A stretch of 64,000 nt of DNA from positions 7,399,501 to 7,463,500 of the forward strand of contig NZ_CP121668.1 of assembly GCF_029714425.1 (NCBI RefSeq), in the 5' to 3' direction. The stretch is from Bradyrhizobium sp. CB2312. GTDB taxonomy: Bacteria > Pseudomonadota > Alphaproteobacteria > Rhizobiales > Xanthobacteraceae. A program made the translations under genes and the position numbers. Positions 44,193 to 52,154 of this stretch are shown one piece after another; the first letter of the stretch is position 1; each line of letters starts with the position of its first letter. A model generated the notes under the pieces. The model had not been told where the DNA came from and made no database searches. It saw only the letters and a program-made list of their open reading frames with translations.

Positions 44193-45062
44193 TCAGCGGC
44201 CCCAGCGGTCCGACCAGATCTTCTCGCCGATCATGCAATTGACCCGCGGCTCCTTGTCCTTGTCGGCAACGGGCACCACGGGTCGCTCCGGCGTGCGGCC
44301 CGCCACCTCCATCAGGAGTTTCGTGCGGATCGCTTCCTTGAACTTCTCGCGATCCTTGATCGAGATCACGAAGGCGCCAGGACCGCCGATGACGCAGTCT
44401 TCGTAATAGTAGTCGAGATTGTCGATATCCATGGTCGAGTAGGACGGCTCCTTGACCATGATCGGCAGGCCGTTGATGACGATGCCCTTCTCGAGCGCGG
44501 CGTCGCGCGCCACCGTCACGGGGCCGCCATTGTTGTTGGGCCCGTCGCCCGAGATGTCGATCACGCGGCGCAGGCCGCGATAGGGATCCTCCTCGAACAG
44601 CGGCATCGCGAAATTGATCGCGCCGGAGATCGACGTGCGCGAGGCGCGCCGGATCGGCGTCTTCATGATTTCGGCCGCGACCGGATCGGCAGTCTCCGGT
44701 CCGTCGATCAGCCGCCAGGGGATGATGACCTTCTGGTCGCTGGAGGCCGCCCATTCGAAATAGGTCACCGCGATCCGGCCGTTCGGACCGAGCTTCAGCG
44801 CCTGGAGGAATTCCTTCGACTGGATCGCCTGCGCATAACCTTCGCGCTGCACCGCGAGTTCGTCCATGTCCATGGAGTAGGAGACGTCGACCGCGAGGAT
44901 CAGCTCGACGTCGACGGTCTGCGCATCCTTGTCGGCTGCAAGGCGTTGCGGCTGATGTCTGGACGGCTCAAATTTGGGTCCTGGTGCCGCGATTCCCGCG
45001 ACCTCCCCTCCGGCCAACATGCCGGCCACCAGCACAGCCCCGATCGAGAACAGCAAGCGCAT
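44193..45062 (-). CDS. DUF1194 von Willebrand factor A-type protein
   Basis: 289 residues with a signal peptide (about 1-25). The VWA fold opens with L-I-L-A-V-D-V-S-Y-S-M-D, the DxSxS metal-ion-dependent adhesion site, then R-A-S-R-T-S-I-S-G-A-I (MIDAS Thr/Ser region) and V-I-D-I-S-G-D-G-P-N-N-N. The family is common in rhizobia and functionally undescribed; the fold suggests protein binding in the periplasm. A Cys pair near the C-terminus (E-D-C-V-I, N-C-M-I-G-E) may form a disulfide. Confidence 0.88.
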   Translation of the reverse strand: MRLLFSIGAVLVAGMLAGGEVAGIAAPGPKFEPSRHQPQRLAADKDAQTVDVELILAVDVSYSMDMDELAVQREGYAQAIQSKEFLQALKLGPNGRIAVTYFEWAASSDQKVIIPWRLIDGPETADPVAAEIMKTPIRRASRTSISGAINFAMPLFEEDPYRGLRRVIDISGDGPNNNGGPVTVARDAALEKGIVINGLPIMVKEPSYSTMDIDNLDYYYEDCVIGGPGAFVISIKDREKFKEAIRTKLLMEVAGRTPERPVVPVADKDKEPRVNCMIGEKIWSDRWGR

Positions 45063-45225
45063 CGCAGTCTCCCGTCGTATGACGCGATGGTGACATGCAA
45101 TCGCCTTGCCGCAAAGCGCGAAGATCGCTTCCGCTTCACATTCGAGTTAGGAATTTCGCGCTTTACGCAAAGCCGCCGCGGTGTTGCCGCGCTTGCGTCA
45201 TCGGAACGCGTGCGACCACGGGCTC

Positions 45226-45326
45226 CGTCATTCCGGGGCGGCTCGAAGAGCCGAACCCGGAATCTCGAGATTCTCTGGCGCGCAAGGGCGCGCCAGAGTT
45301 CTCGCTTCGCGAGGCCCGGAATGACG
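45226..45326. repeat. Palindromic repeat, cgtcattcc...ggaatgacg type
   Basis: Outer arms cgtcattccgggg and cccggaatgacg; inner hairpins ggctcgaagagcc and ctctggcgcgcaagggcgcgccagag. It sits between the DUF1194 promoter region and the fluoride riboswitch. Related to 27214-27351 and 53333-53423. Confidence 0.75.
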
Positions 45327-45393
45327 GCGTTAGTGGAGCTACTCCCCCGCCCACTTGTCCGGCGCGATTTCCATGCTAGGCTGGACGCACAGA

Positions 45394-45467
45394 TGGGGAT
45401 GGAGTCCCCCGACAACCGCCCGGCGGCTCAGATTGTACCTGGACCGTAATGGGCTGATGACTCCTGC
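45394..45467 (+). promoter_or_regulatory. Fluoride riboswitch (crcB RNA) aptamer
   Basis: The architecture of the known fluoride aptamer is complete. ggggatggagtccccc (45394-45410, one extra c) forms the first stem, where gggg pairs with cccc. ggagtc (45401-45406) also pairs with gactcc (45459-45464) as the second helix. gacaaccgccc precedes a variable stem-loop, and gggctgatgactcctgc closes (45451-45467), with gccc/gggc pairing. This matches the pattern of the crystallised Thermotoga aptamer (gat, aac and ctgat conserved joints). Genes downstream include two fluoride channels, the family's expected targets, which settles the assignment. Confidence 0.93.
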
Positions 45468-45517
45468 TTGAGGTGGGGCAATCATTGAGCCTCCGCCTTT
45501 GGCGGGAGCATGGACAG

Positions 45518-45540
45518 ACCCGCCGATGGCGGGTTTTTTG
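45518..45540 (+). terminator. Intrinsic terminator of the riboswitch expression platform
   Basis: acccgcc gat ggcgggt followed by tttttt: a 7-bp GC-rich stem with a U tract, 50 bp after the aptamer and before the first gene, as expected for transcriptional control. An upstream ggcggg (45501-45506) can pair with cccgcc (45519-45524) and would then block the terminator. The same ggcggg can alternatively pair with ctccgcc (45491-45497). The direction of switching (ON with fluoride) is inferred from the known family. Confidence 0.82.
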
Positions 45541-45568
45541 TTGCCTGAAGCCCGACGAAGGAGAAGGC

Positions 45569-46774
45569 GTGACGACGACACCGAATGCTGCGCGCAGCGC
45601 GTTGCCCAGGGGGATCTGGGTGCTCGGCTTCGTCTCGATGCTGATGGACGTCTCCTCCGAGATGATCCACGCACTGCTGCCGGTCTATCTCGTCACCGTG
45701 CTCGGCGCCTCCACGCTCACCGTCGGCTTCATCGAGGGCGTCGCGGAGGCGACCGCCTCGATCACCAAGATCTTTTCGGGCGCACTGTCCGACTGGCTCG
45801 GCCGCCGCAAGCTGCTCGCCGCCCTCGGCTATGGGCTGGCCGCGATGACGAAGCCGCTCTTCCCGCTCGCCCCCAGCGTCGGATGGCTGGTCGCAGCGCG
45901 CTTCATCGACCGGGTCGGCAAGGGCATTCGCGGTGCACCGCGGGATGCGCTGATCGCCGACATAGCGCCTGCAGGCCTGCGCGGCGCGAGCTTCGGCCTG
46001 CGGCAGTCGCTCGACACCATCGGCGCCTTCGTCGGGCCGCTCGCGGCGATCGGCTTGATGTGGTGGACGGCGGATAATTTCACCCTCGTGTTCTGGATGG
46101 CCGTGCTGCCGGCCTTCCTGTCCTTCGCCCTGATCGCGCTCGCGGTCCACGAGCCGGAGCCGGACCCGAGCCGGGAGCCCGCGACCAATCCGCTGAATCT
46201 GACGGCGATGCGGCAGCTCGGATCGGTGTACTGGCGCGTCGTCGCGGTCGGCGTCGTCTTCACGCTGGCCCGCTTCAGCGAGGCCTTCCTGATCCTCCGC
46301 GCGCAGAACATTGGGCTCAATGCGATGTGGGTGCCGGCGGTGCTGGTGCTGATGAACATCACCTACGCGCTGTCGGCCTATCCGGCCGGCGTGCTCTCCG
46401 ACCGGATCAACCGGACCGCCCTGCTCGCGCTCGGCCTCCTCTTTCTTGCCGGCGCCGACCTCGCGCTCGCCTTGCTGCCGAGTCTTGGGGGCCTCGCGCT
46501 CGGCGTCGTGCTGTGGGGGCTGCACATGGGATTGACGCAAGGCCTGCTCTCGGCCCAGGTCGCCGACGCTGCGCCTCCGAGCCTGCGCGGCACCGCCTTC
46601 GGCTATTTCAACCTGTTCACGGGGATTGCCTTGCTCGCCGCAAGCGTGATCGCCGGCGCGCTGTGGGATGCCTATGGTCCTGCGGGCACGTTCCTCGCCG
46701 GGCTCGGCTTCGCGCTGGTGGCGCTCGTGGGGCTGCTCACTGTGGGCAACGGCCTCGTCGCGGAGGACAAGTGA
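45569..46774 (+). CDS. MFS transporter, first gene of the fluoride-riboswitch operon
   Basis: 401 residues from the GTG at 45569, chosen for its aaggagaagg site and because upstream frames run through the terminator. Twelve transmembrane helices; motif A is G-A-L-S-D-W-L-G-R-R-K-L-L-A and the central loop is A-G-V-L-S-D-R-I-N-R. M-D-V-S-S-E-M-I-H-A-L-L-P-V-Y in helix 1 is typical of a widespread bacterial MFS group of unknown substrate. Its stop overlaps the crcB start (TGATG), so the genes are translationally coupled. Being directly under a fluoride riboswitch, it may export a fluoride-linked or anion substrate; this is inference. Confidence 0.88.
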   Translation: MTTTPNAARSALPRGIWVLGFVSMLMDVSSEMIHALLPVYLVTVLGASTLTVGFIEGVAEATASITKIFSGALSDWLGRRKLLAALGYGLAAMTKPLFPLAPSVGWLVAARFIDRVGKGIRGAPRDALIADIAPAGLRGASFGLRQSLDTIGAFVGPLAAIGLMWWTADNFTLVFWMAVLPAFLSFALIALAVHEPEPDPSREPATNPLNLTAMRQLGSVYWRVVAVGVVFTLARFSEAFLILRAQNIGLNAMWVPAVLVLMNITYALSAYPAGVLSDRINRTALLALGLLFLAGADLALALLPSLGGLALGVVLWGLHMGLTQGLLSAQVADAAPPSLRGTAFGYFNLFTGIALLAASVIAGALWDAYGPAGTFLAGLGFALVALVGLLTVGNGLVAEDK

Positions 46775-47163
46775 TGCTGAGCGGAGTGATCGCGATCGTG
46801 ATCGGCAGCGTGCTCGGCGGCTGCGCACGCTATTTCGTCTCCGGCGCGATCGCCCGGCGGATGGGCGAGACGTTTCCGTGGGGCACCATGACCATCAACG
46901 TCACCGGCGCCTTCCTGATCGGCATCTTCGGCGCGCTGGCAACGCATCCCGGCTCGGTGTTCGCCGCGCCCAATCCCTGGCTATTCGCGGTGACCGGCTT
47001 CCTCGGCTGCTACACCACGGTGTCCTCGTTCAGCCTGCAAACGCTGACGCTCGCCCGCAACGGCGAGCCGATGCACGCGCTCGGCAATGTCGTGTTCTCG
47101 GTCGGGCTCTGCCTCGCCGCCGTCAGTTGCGGCTTCCTGCTCGCGGACAGTTTTGGAGGCTAA
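46774..47163 (+). CDS. crcB: CrcB/Fluc fluoride channel subunit 1
   Basis: 129 residues with four transmembrane helices. Landmarks are G-G-C-A-R-Y near the N-terminus, P-W-G-T-M-T-I-N-V-T-G-A-F-L-I-G (the conserved N-x-x-G) and T-G-F-L-G-C-Y-T-T-V-S-S-F-S (the G-x-x-G-x-x-T-T-F/S-S-F sodium/phenylalanine region). CrcB/Fluc proteins are dual-topology channels that let fluoride leave the cytoplasm. A second copy follows after 6 bp, so the two may form a heterodimer. Confidence 0.93.
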   Translation: MLSGVIAIVIGSVLGGCARYFVSGAIARRMGETFPWGTMTINVTGAFLIGIFGALATHPGSVFAAPNPWLFAVTGFLGCYTTVSSFSLQTLTLARNGEPMHALGNVVFSVGLCLAAVSCGFLLADSFGG

Positions 47164-47169
47164 CGGCAG

Positions 47170-47598
47170 ATGAAGTCCCCCTCCTCCGCCGAGCGCTGGC
47201 GCACCGCGACGCTCTATGCCTGGGTGGCCGCCGGCAGCATCATTGGCGGGCTGACGCGCTACCTGGTCGGGCTCGCGCTCGACACCGGGCCCGGCTTCCC
47301 CATCGCGACGCTGTTCATCAACGCCACGGGCTCGCTGATCATCGGCTTCTACGCGGCGCTGACCGGCCCCGACGGCCGCGTGCTGGCGCGGCCCGAGCAC
47401 CGGCAATTCGTGATGACCGGGTTCTGCGGCGGCTACACCACCTTCTCCACTTTCAGCCTGGAAACCTTCCGCCTGTTCCACGGCGGCATGAAATATACGG
47501 CGCTGGCCTATATCGCCGCGTCGGTCGTCTGCTGGCTGGTGTCGGTTTGGCTCGGCCATATGCTGGCGAGCCGCTATAATCGCCTGAAAAGGAGCTGA
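47170..47598 (+). CDS. crcB: CrcB/Fluc fluoride channel subunit 2
   Basis: 142 residues, four transmembrane helices. It shows G-G-L-T-R-Y, F-P-I-A-T-L-F-I-N-A-T-G-S-L-I-I-G and T-G-F-C-G-G-Y-T-T-F-S-T-F-S-L-E, the canonical Fluc blocks. The two copies differ clearly in sequence, with a longer charged N-terminus here (K-S-P-S-S-A-E-R-W-R), so they are not a recent duplication. Tandem divergent crcB genes in some bacteria are thought to encode oppositely oriented halves of one channel. DUF190 begins 2 bp after its stop. Confidence 0.93.
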   Translation: MKSPSSAERWRTATLYAWVAAGSIIGGLTRYLVGLALDTGPGFPIATLFINATGSLIIGFYAALTGPDGRVLARPEHRQFVMTGFCGGYTTFSTFSLETFRLFHGGMKYTALAYIAASVVCWLVSVWLGHMLASRYNRLKRS

Positions 47599-47600
47599 CT

Positions 47601-47942
47601 ATGCAGATTCCCAATCAGGCGGTTTCGCTCCGGATCTTCATCGGCGAGAGCGACCATTATGACGGCAAGCCGCTTTATGAAGCGATCGTGACGACGGCGC
47701 GCGAGCGGCACCTCGCCGGCGCGACCGTGCTGCGTGGCCCCATGGGGTTCGGCAAATCGAGCCGACTGCACACTTCCAAAATCCTGCGGCTGTCCGAGGA
47801 CCTGCCGCTCCTGATCGAGATCGTCGACAGCGAGGACAACATCAACGCATTCCTGCCCATCCTGGATGGCATGATGTCGAGCGGCCTGATCACCTTGGAG
47901 AAGGTGCAGGTCCTGCAATATGGTGCGAAGGCCGCGAGCTGA
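47601..47942 (+). CDS. DUF190 protein of the fluoride operon
   Basis: 113 residues. Typical DUF190: R-I-F-I-G-E-S-D-H-Y-D-G-K-P-L-Y-E-A-I-V near the N-terminus, A-G-A-T-V-L-R-G-P-M-G-F-G in the middle, and L-P-L-L-I-E-I-V-D-S-E-D-N-I, a PII-like ferredoxin-like fold. DUF190 genes are often beside crcB in many genomes. A signalling or gating role for the channel has been suggested by structure but is not established. Last gene of the operon. Confidence 0.9.
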   Translation: MQIPNQAVSLRIFIGESDHYDGKPLYEAIVTTARERHLAGATVLRGPMGFGKSSRLHTSKILRLSEDLPLLIEIVDSEDNINAFLPILDGMMSSGLITLEKVQVLQYGAKAAS

Positions 47943-47986
47943 TCGCTCCGGCAGGAACCCGAGCCCGCCCTGTCCGGGGAGGCGGA

Positions 47987-48298
47987 ATGAACGACACCGT
48001 CACGACGCCGAAAACCAAAACCAAGACCAAGACCAAGGTCGAGCGGCCGCGGCTGCACAAGGTCATCCTGATCAACGACGACTACACGCCGCGCGAATTC
48101 GTGACCATGGTCCTGAAGGCCGAATTCCGCATGACCGAGGATCAGGCCTACAAGGTGATGATCACCGCGCACAAGCTCGGCGCCTGCGTGGTCGCCGTGT
48201 TCACCAAGGACGTCGCCGAGACCAAGGCGACGCGCGCCACCGACGCCGGCCGCGCCAAGGGCTATCCGCTGCTGTTCACCACGGAGCCGGAGGAATAG
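47987..48298 (+). CDS. clpS: ClpS N-degron adaptor protein
   Basis: 103 residues. The ClpS core is complete: V-I-L-I-N-D-D-Y-T-P-R-E-F-V (Asn-Asp-Asp substrate pocket), T-A-H-K-L-G-A-C-V-V-A-V-F-T-K-D, and E-T-K-A-T-R-A-T-D-A. ClpS hands N-degron substrates to ClpA for degradation by ClpP. The N-terminus contains a run of alternating Thr-Lys (T-K-T-K-T-K-T-K) from a six-base repeat, and clpA is not adjacent. It follows the fluoride operon by 44 bp but is probably independent. Confidence 0.93.
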   Translation: MNDTVTTPKTKTKTKTKVERPRLHKVILINDDYTPREFVTMVLKAEFRMTEDQAYKVMITAHKLGACVVAVFTKDVAETKATRATDAGRAKGYPLLFTTEPEE

Positions 48299-48398
48299 GC
48301 CATCCGCGCTTTCCGACTTTGCATTCCCGCCAGAGATCGCCGACAATGCCGCAAAACCGGCGCAGGCCGGTCAATAAGCAGGGCGGGAAACGACGGAA

Positions 48399-49433
48399 GT
48401 GGGCATATCAAGAAGAAGCTTCGTGACAAGAGGCCGACTGGTTCTGACGCTGACGGCGATCACCGTCCTCGCTAGCAGTATGGCGCAAGCGGCCGAACGG
48501 GTCCGCATCGGGCTGCTGAAACTCTCCTCGGCCGCCCCGTTGTTCCTCGCCAAGGAGCGCGGCTATTTCGAGCAAGAAGGGATCGAGGCCGATCTAAAGT
48601 TCTTCGACGCTGCCGTGCCGATCGCGGTGGCCAGCGTCTCCGGCGATATCGACATCGGTTTCACCGGCTTCACGGCCGCTTTCTACAACCTCGCGGGCAA
48701 GGGCGGACTGAAGGTGATTGCCGGCACGGCGCGCGAGGCACCCGGCTTCCAGAATACCGCTTACGTCGCCTCCAAGCGCGCGTATGATTCGGGCCTGAAG
48801 GCGCTGAAGGATTTGCCGGGCCATTCCGTCGGCATCACGCAAATCGGCTCGACTTTCCATTATTCGCTCGGCCTGATCTCCGACAAGCTGAAATTCGACG
48901 TGACCTCCGTCCGGGTCGTTCCGCTCCAATCGTTGCCGAATGTCGCCGCTGCCATCAAGGGCGGCCAGCTCGACGCGGCGCTTACCGCCACGACCACGAT
49001 CAGCCCGGTGGTCGCCTCTGGCGACGCGATCATTCTCGGCTTCGTCGGCGACGAGACGCCCTGGATGCTCGGCTGCGTCGTGGCTTCGAACGCGACGATC
49101 GAGAAGAACCGCAAGCTGGTCGAGAAGGTGCTGGCCGCCTATCGCCGCGGCGCCGACGACTATGCGCGCGTGCTGTTGAAACGCGATGCGGACGGCAAGT
49201 TCGTCCGCAGCGAGGAAGGCGACGCGATGCTTGCGATCATCTCCAAATACACAGAGCAGAAGGTCGAGCAGCTCCGCATCGGGCTCTCGGTCGTCGATCC
49301 CGCGCTCGACAGCGCCGACATCGCCCGTCAGATCGCCTGGTTCAAGCGCCAGAAGATGATCGAACCCGACATCGATGCCGAGAAGATCATCGACAAATCC
49401 TTCGTCCCGGACCGGCCGACGACGCCGAGATGA
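48399..49433 (+). CDS. ABC-type substrate-binding protein, NMT1/SsuA-like, without its transporter
   Basis: 344 residues from a GTG at 48399. A twin-Arg-like start (S-R-R-S-F-V-T-R-G-R) leads into a signal peptide ending A-Q-A-A. The periplasmic-binding fold is like NMT1/SsuA/TauA proteins: R-I-G-L-L-K-L-S-S-A-A-P-L-F-L-A-K-E-R-G-Y-F, D-I-D-I-G-F-T-G-F-T-A-A-F-Y, and V-G-I-T-Q-I-G-S-T-F-H-Y. The family binds sulfonates, nitriles, pyrimidines or thiamin precursors. No permease or ATPase gene is near; its stop overlaps the start of an FAD enzyme gene, so binding and oxidation may be linked. Confidence 0.87.
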   Translation: MGISRRSFVTRGRLVLTLTAITVLASSMAQAAERVRIGLLKLSSAAPLFLAKERGYFEQEGIEADLKFFDAAVPIAVASVSGDIDIGFTGFTAAFYNLAGKGGLKVIAGTAREAPGFQNTAYVASKRAYDSGLKALKDLPGHSVGITQIGSTFHYSLGLISDKLKFDVTSVRVVPLQSLPNVAAAIKGGQLDAALTATTTISPVVASGDAIILGFVGDETPWMLGCVVASNATIEKNRKLVEKVLAAYRRGADDYARVLLKRDADGKFVRSEEGDAMLAIISKYTEQKVEQLRIGLSVVDPALDSADIARQIAWFKRQKMIEPDIDAEKIIDKSFVPDRPTTPR

Positions 49434-50773
49434 CTGACGACAACGACAACAAGAACACGGAGCGAGCCATGAGCACGAGCGAAGTCACCGCGGGCACCAA
49501 AATTGTCCGGCGTGCCGCAAACCAGAAGCCGTCGCGCGTCGTCGCCGACATCTGCGTGGTCGGTTCGGGTGCAGCCGGCATGTCGGCGGCAATCGAGGGC
49601 GCGCGCGCCGGACGCAAGGTGGTGCTGGTCGATAGCCTGCCAGCGCTCGGCGGCCAGGCGGTCAACTCCATCATCGGCACCTTCTGCGGCCTGTTCTCGA
49701 ACGGCAGCGACGGCTACCAGTTCACCCACGGTATCGCCGACGATCTGCTGGGCGACCTCGGTGCGCAGGAGAACGCGCTGTTCTACCGCCGTGGGCCGCA
49801 CACCACCGTCGTCTATTACGACGAGGTCGCACTCGGACGCTGGGTCGAGAAGGCGATGCTTGCGGCCGGCGTCACCGTGATCGTCGGCGCCGTCATGCGC
49901 AACGTCCGCGTCGCCGGCCGGCGCGTGACCGGGATCGATCTCTCCACCCGCTACGGCGACGTCGAGGTCGAGGCAAACGGCTTCGTCGACGCCTCCGGCG
50001 ACGCCGCGCTGGTGTGGCAGGCGGGTTTTGCCTGCCGCGAGCCGGACGACGGCCCGATCTACGGCACGCAAATGCTGATCGTGGAGAATATCGACGAGAG
50101 CAAGGTGCCGAGCCGAGAGGAATTGCCGGCGCGCATGCGAGAGAAGGCCGGCGACTACGGCCTGTTGCGGCGCGAGGGCCTGTCCTTCGTCATTCCCGGG
50201 CGCGGCGTTGCCGCCATGAACATGACCCATGTCGAAACGCCGCTGGAGCCACTGGAGGCGAGCCGCAAGGGCATCGAGGGCAAGGACCAGGCCGACCGCG
50301 CCTTCGCTTTCCTCAGGAACGAATTCCCCGCCTGCTTCGGCAAAGCGCGCATCCGCGCCTATGGCTTTCCGGGGATCCGCCAGACGCGCTGGATCGTCGG
50401 CCGCCAGCAATTGTCGGTCGATGACGTCCGCGCCGGCACCAAATTCGAAGACGCGATCGGCCGTACGGCGTGGCCGATCGAACTGCACGACCACGGCTCC
50501 GGCCATCACTGGCACGTCTTCGACAAGGACCACGTCCACTATGTGCCGTTCGGCAGCCTGGCGCCGCAGGAGGCCGACAACATCGTCGCGGCCGGCCGCT
50601 GCATCGATGCCGACAAGGCCGCACTCTCCAGCGTTCGGGTGATGGGACCCTGCATGGCGATGGGCGCCGCCGCAGCGCACGCGCTCGACCTCGCCGGCAG
50701 CGGCAGCGTGCATCAGATCGACATCGACGCACTGAAGTGGCGCGTGCGCGACAATCTGGAGCGGACGGACTGA
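49430..50773 (+). CDS. FAD-dependent oxidoreductase (PF12831-type)
   Basis: 447 residues from the ATG at 49430, overlapping the substrate-binding gene by 4 bp. The dinucleotide-binding loop A-D-I-C-V-V-G-S-G-A-A-G-M-S-A-A-I-E-G-A-R-A-G-R-K appears at about residues 38-60. G-G-Q-A-V-N-S-I-I-G-T-F-C-G-L-F is typical of this family, with F-V-D-A-S-G-D-A-A-L and the C-terminal A-A-G-R-C-I-D-A-D-K-A-A and V-M-G-P-C-M-A-M-G-A-A-A. Lacks a signal peptide. The likely substrate is the ligand of the upstream binding protein; identity unknown. Confidence 0.88.
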   Translation: MTDDNDNKNTERAMSTSEVTAGTKIVRRAANQKPSRVVADICVVGSGAAGMSAAIEGARAGRKVVLVDSLPALGGQAVNSIIGTFCGLFSNGSDGYQFTHGIADDLLGDLGAQENALFYRRGPHTTVVYYDEVALGRWVEKAMLAAGVTVIVGAVMRNVRVAGRRVTGIDLSTRYGDVEVEANGFVDASGDAALVWQAGFACREPDDGPIYGTQMLIVENIDESKVPSREELPARMREKAGDYGLLRREGLSFVIPGRGVAAMNMTHVETPLEPLEASRKGIEGKDQADRAFAFLRNEFPACFGKARIRAYGFPGIRQTRWIVGRQQLSVDDVRAGTKFEDAIGRTAWPIELHDHGSGHHWHVFDKDHVHYVPFGSLAPQEADNIVAAGRCIDADKAALSSVRVMGPCMAMGAAAAHALDLAGSGSVHQIDIDALKWRVRDNLERTD

Positions 50774-50847
50774 GGCGCGCGGCAGCCGAGAGCGGCGGCC
50801 GCAGTGCTCTGCTCAGCCGATCCGCGCGATCGTCGGCCTGAACGCGC

Positions 50848-52038
50848 TCACGCCATCACCACCGGCGTCTCCTCGCCAAGCCCGTAGACGCGCTGGGCTT
50901 TCGAAAATCCCGCGATCGGAAAATCGCCGAGCGCGCGCCAGTCGTGGCGGCAGACATTGGCAAAGCCTTCCGAGGCGACGACGGTGCGGCCGAGCCGGCC
51001 GGCGATCTTCTCCAGCCGCGCGGCGAGATTGACGGCGGGGCCGATGCAGGTGAAGTCGAGGCGGTTGCCGCCGCCGATATTGCCGTAGAGGATGTTGCCG
51101 ACGTGAAGCGCGACGCCGAAGCGGAAGCGCTCGACGACGCCGCCGACCGGAAAGGCGAGCGCCTCGACGCTGGCGCGGGATTCGCGCGCGGCCTCCAGCA
51201 CGCGGCCGCAGACATGCTGGGCATCGCCGACATATTCGTCGATCGGGAATACCGCGAGCAGGCCGTCGCCCATGAATTTCAGCACCTCGCCGCCATGGCC
51301 GCGGATTGCGGTGACCTGGCAGTCGAAATACTGGTTGAGGATCTCGACCACGGTCTCGGCCGGCAACCGGTCCGACAGCGCGGTGAAGCCGCGCAGATCG
51401 GACAGCCAGATCGCGGCCTGCATGGTGTCGTTGTGGCCGCGGCGGATCTGGCCGCCGAGGATTCGCGCGCCGGCGCGGTTGCCGACATAGGTGTCGAGCA
51501 GCATCTCGGCGGTGCGGCGCAGGCTGATGATCTCGGCGACGCGCGCAAGCGGCGTCACGATGGAGCGGATGGCCGCGACGTGGTCGTCGCTGAAGCCGCC
51601 GGGATGTCGTGTCACCCAGCTCGTCGCATGCACCGAGCCGTCGAGGAACGGTAGCGGCACCGCGATATAGTCGGTCGCCCCTTCGGCCCGCATGTCGTCG
51701 AGAAACGGAAACCGCTTGCTGTCCGGATCGTCCATCCGTCCGCGGACCTGCAGGCCCTGCTCGAACACGATCCGGAGCGGGCTCTTGGCGAATTCGGGCG
51801 TCTCCAGGATCTCGAAATCGACGGTGCCGATCTCGACCTCCTCGCCCTGCCGCCAGATGAAGTTGCGGCCGAAGATCTCCGGATGCAGCGTGCGGATGAA
51901 GACGCCGAACCGCCACAATGGCAGCCCGGCCTCGACCAGATGTTCGCAGACGTCGGCGATCATCTCGGCCGGGGTCCTGGACGACCGCGCGCCGTCGATC
52001 AGCCAGTTGGTGATGCGCTGGAGCTCGGAGGTTTCCAT
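50848..52038 (-). CDS. Class III adenylate cyclase with N-terminal sensor (GAF-like) region
   Basis: 396 residues from the ATG at 52038; a GTG at 52116 would add 26 residues. Residues 1-180 resemble a GAF-type or AC-associated domain (L-P-L-W-R-F-G-V-F-I, D-Y-I-A-V-P-L-P-F). The catalytic domain has the metal-binding S-D-L-R-G-F-T, G-G-E-V-L-K-F-M-G-D-G (Lys for adenine, second Asp), and L-D-F-T-C-I-G-P-A-V-N-L-A-A-R-L-E (Asp for adenine, Asn/Arg for the transition state). The Lys/Asp pair favours ATP over GTP. Bradyrhizobium carries many such cyclases. Minus-strand, just after aroC. Confidence 0.9.
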   Translation of the reverse strand: METSELQRITNWLIDGARSSRTPAEMIADVCEHLVEAGLPLWRFGVFIRTLHPEIFGRNFIWRQGEEVEIGTVDFEILETPEFAKSPLRIVFEQGLQVRGRMDDPDSKRFPFLDDMRAEGATDYIAVPLPFLDGSVHATSWVTRHPGGFSDDHVAAIRSIVTPLARVAEIISLRRTAEMLLDTYVGNRAGARILGGQIRRGHNDTMQAAIWLSDLRGFTALSDRLPAETVVEILNQYFDCQVTAIRGHGGEVLKFMGDGLLAVFPIDEYVGDAQHVCGRVLEAARESRASVEALAFPVGGVVERFRFGVALHVGNILYGNIGGGNRLDFTCIGPAVNLAARLEKIAGRLGRTVVASEGFANVCRHDWRALGDFPIAGFSKAQRVYGLGEETPVVMA

Positions 52039-52154
52039 GCGCGCATTTGCGGACGAAGTTGTGCTGACGTCAAGCTGCGCGGTGGGCTGGTACCGCGAGA
52101 TGAGAGTTCCAAGCACCGTGCCTTCACCTCTCGCCGGCGGGGAGAGGTGAAGAA

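Noticed and set aside
49328..50713. 461-residue open frame on the minus strand
   Set aside because: Antisense of the FAD oxidoreductase; composition only.
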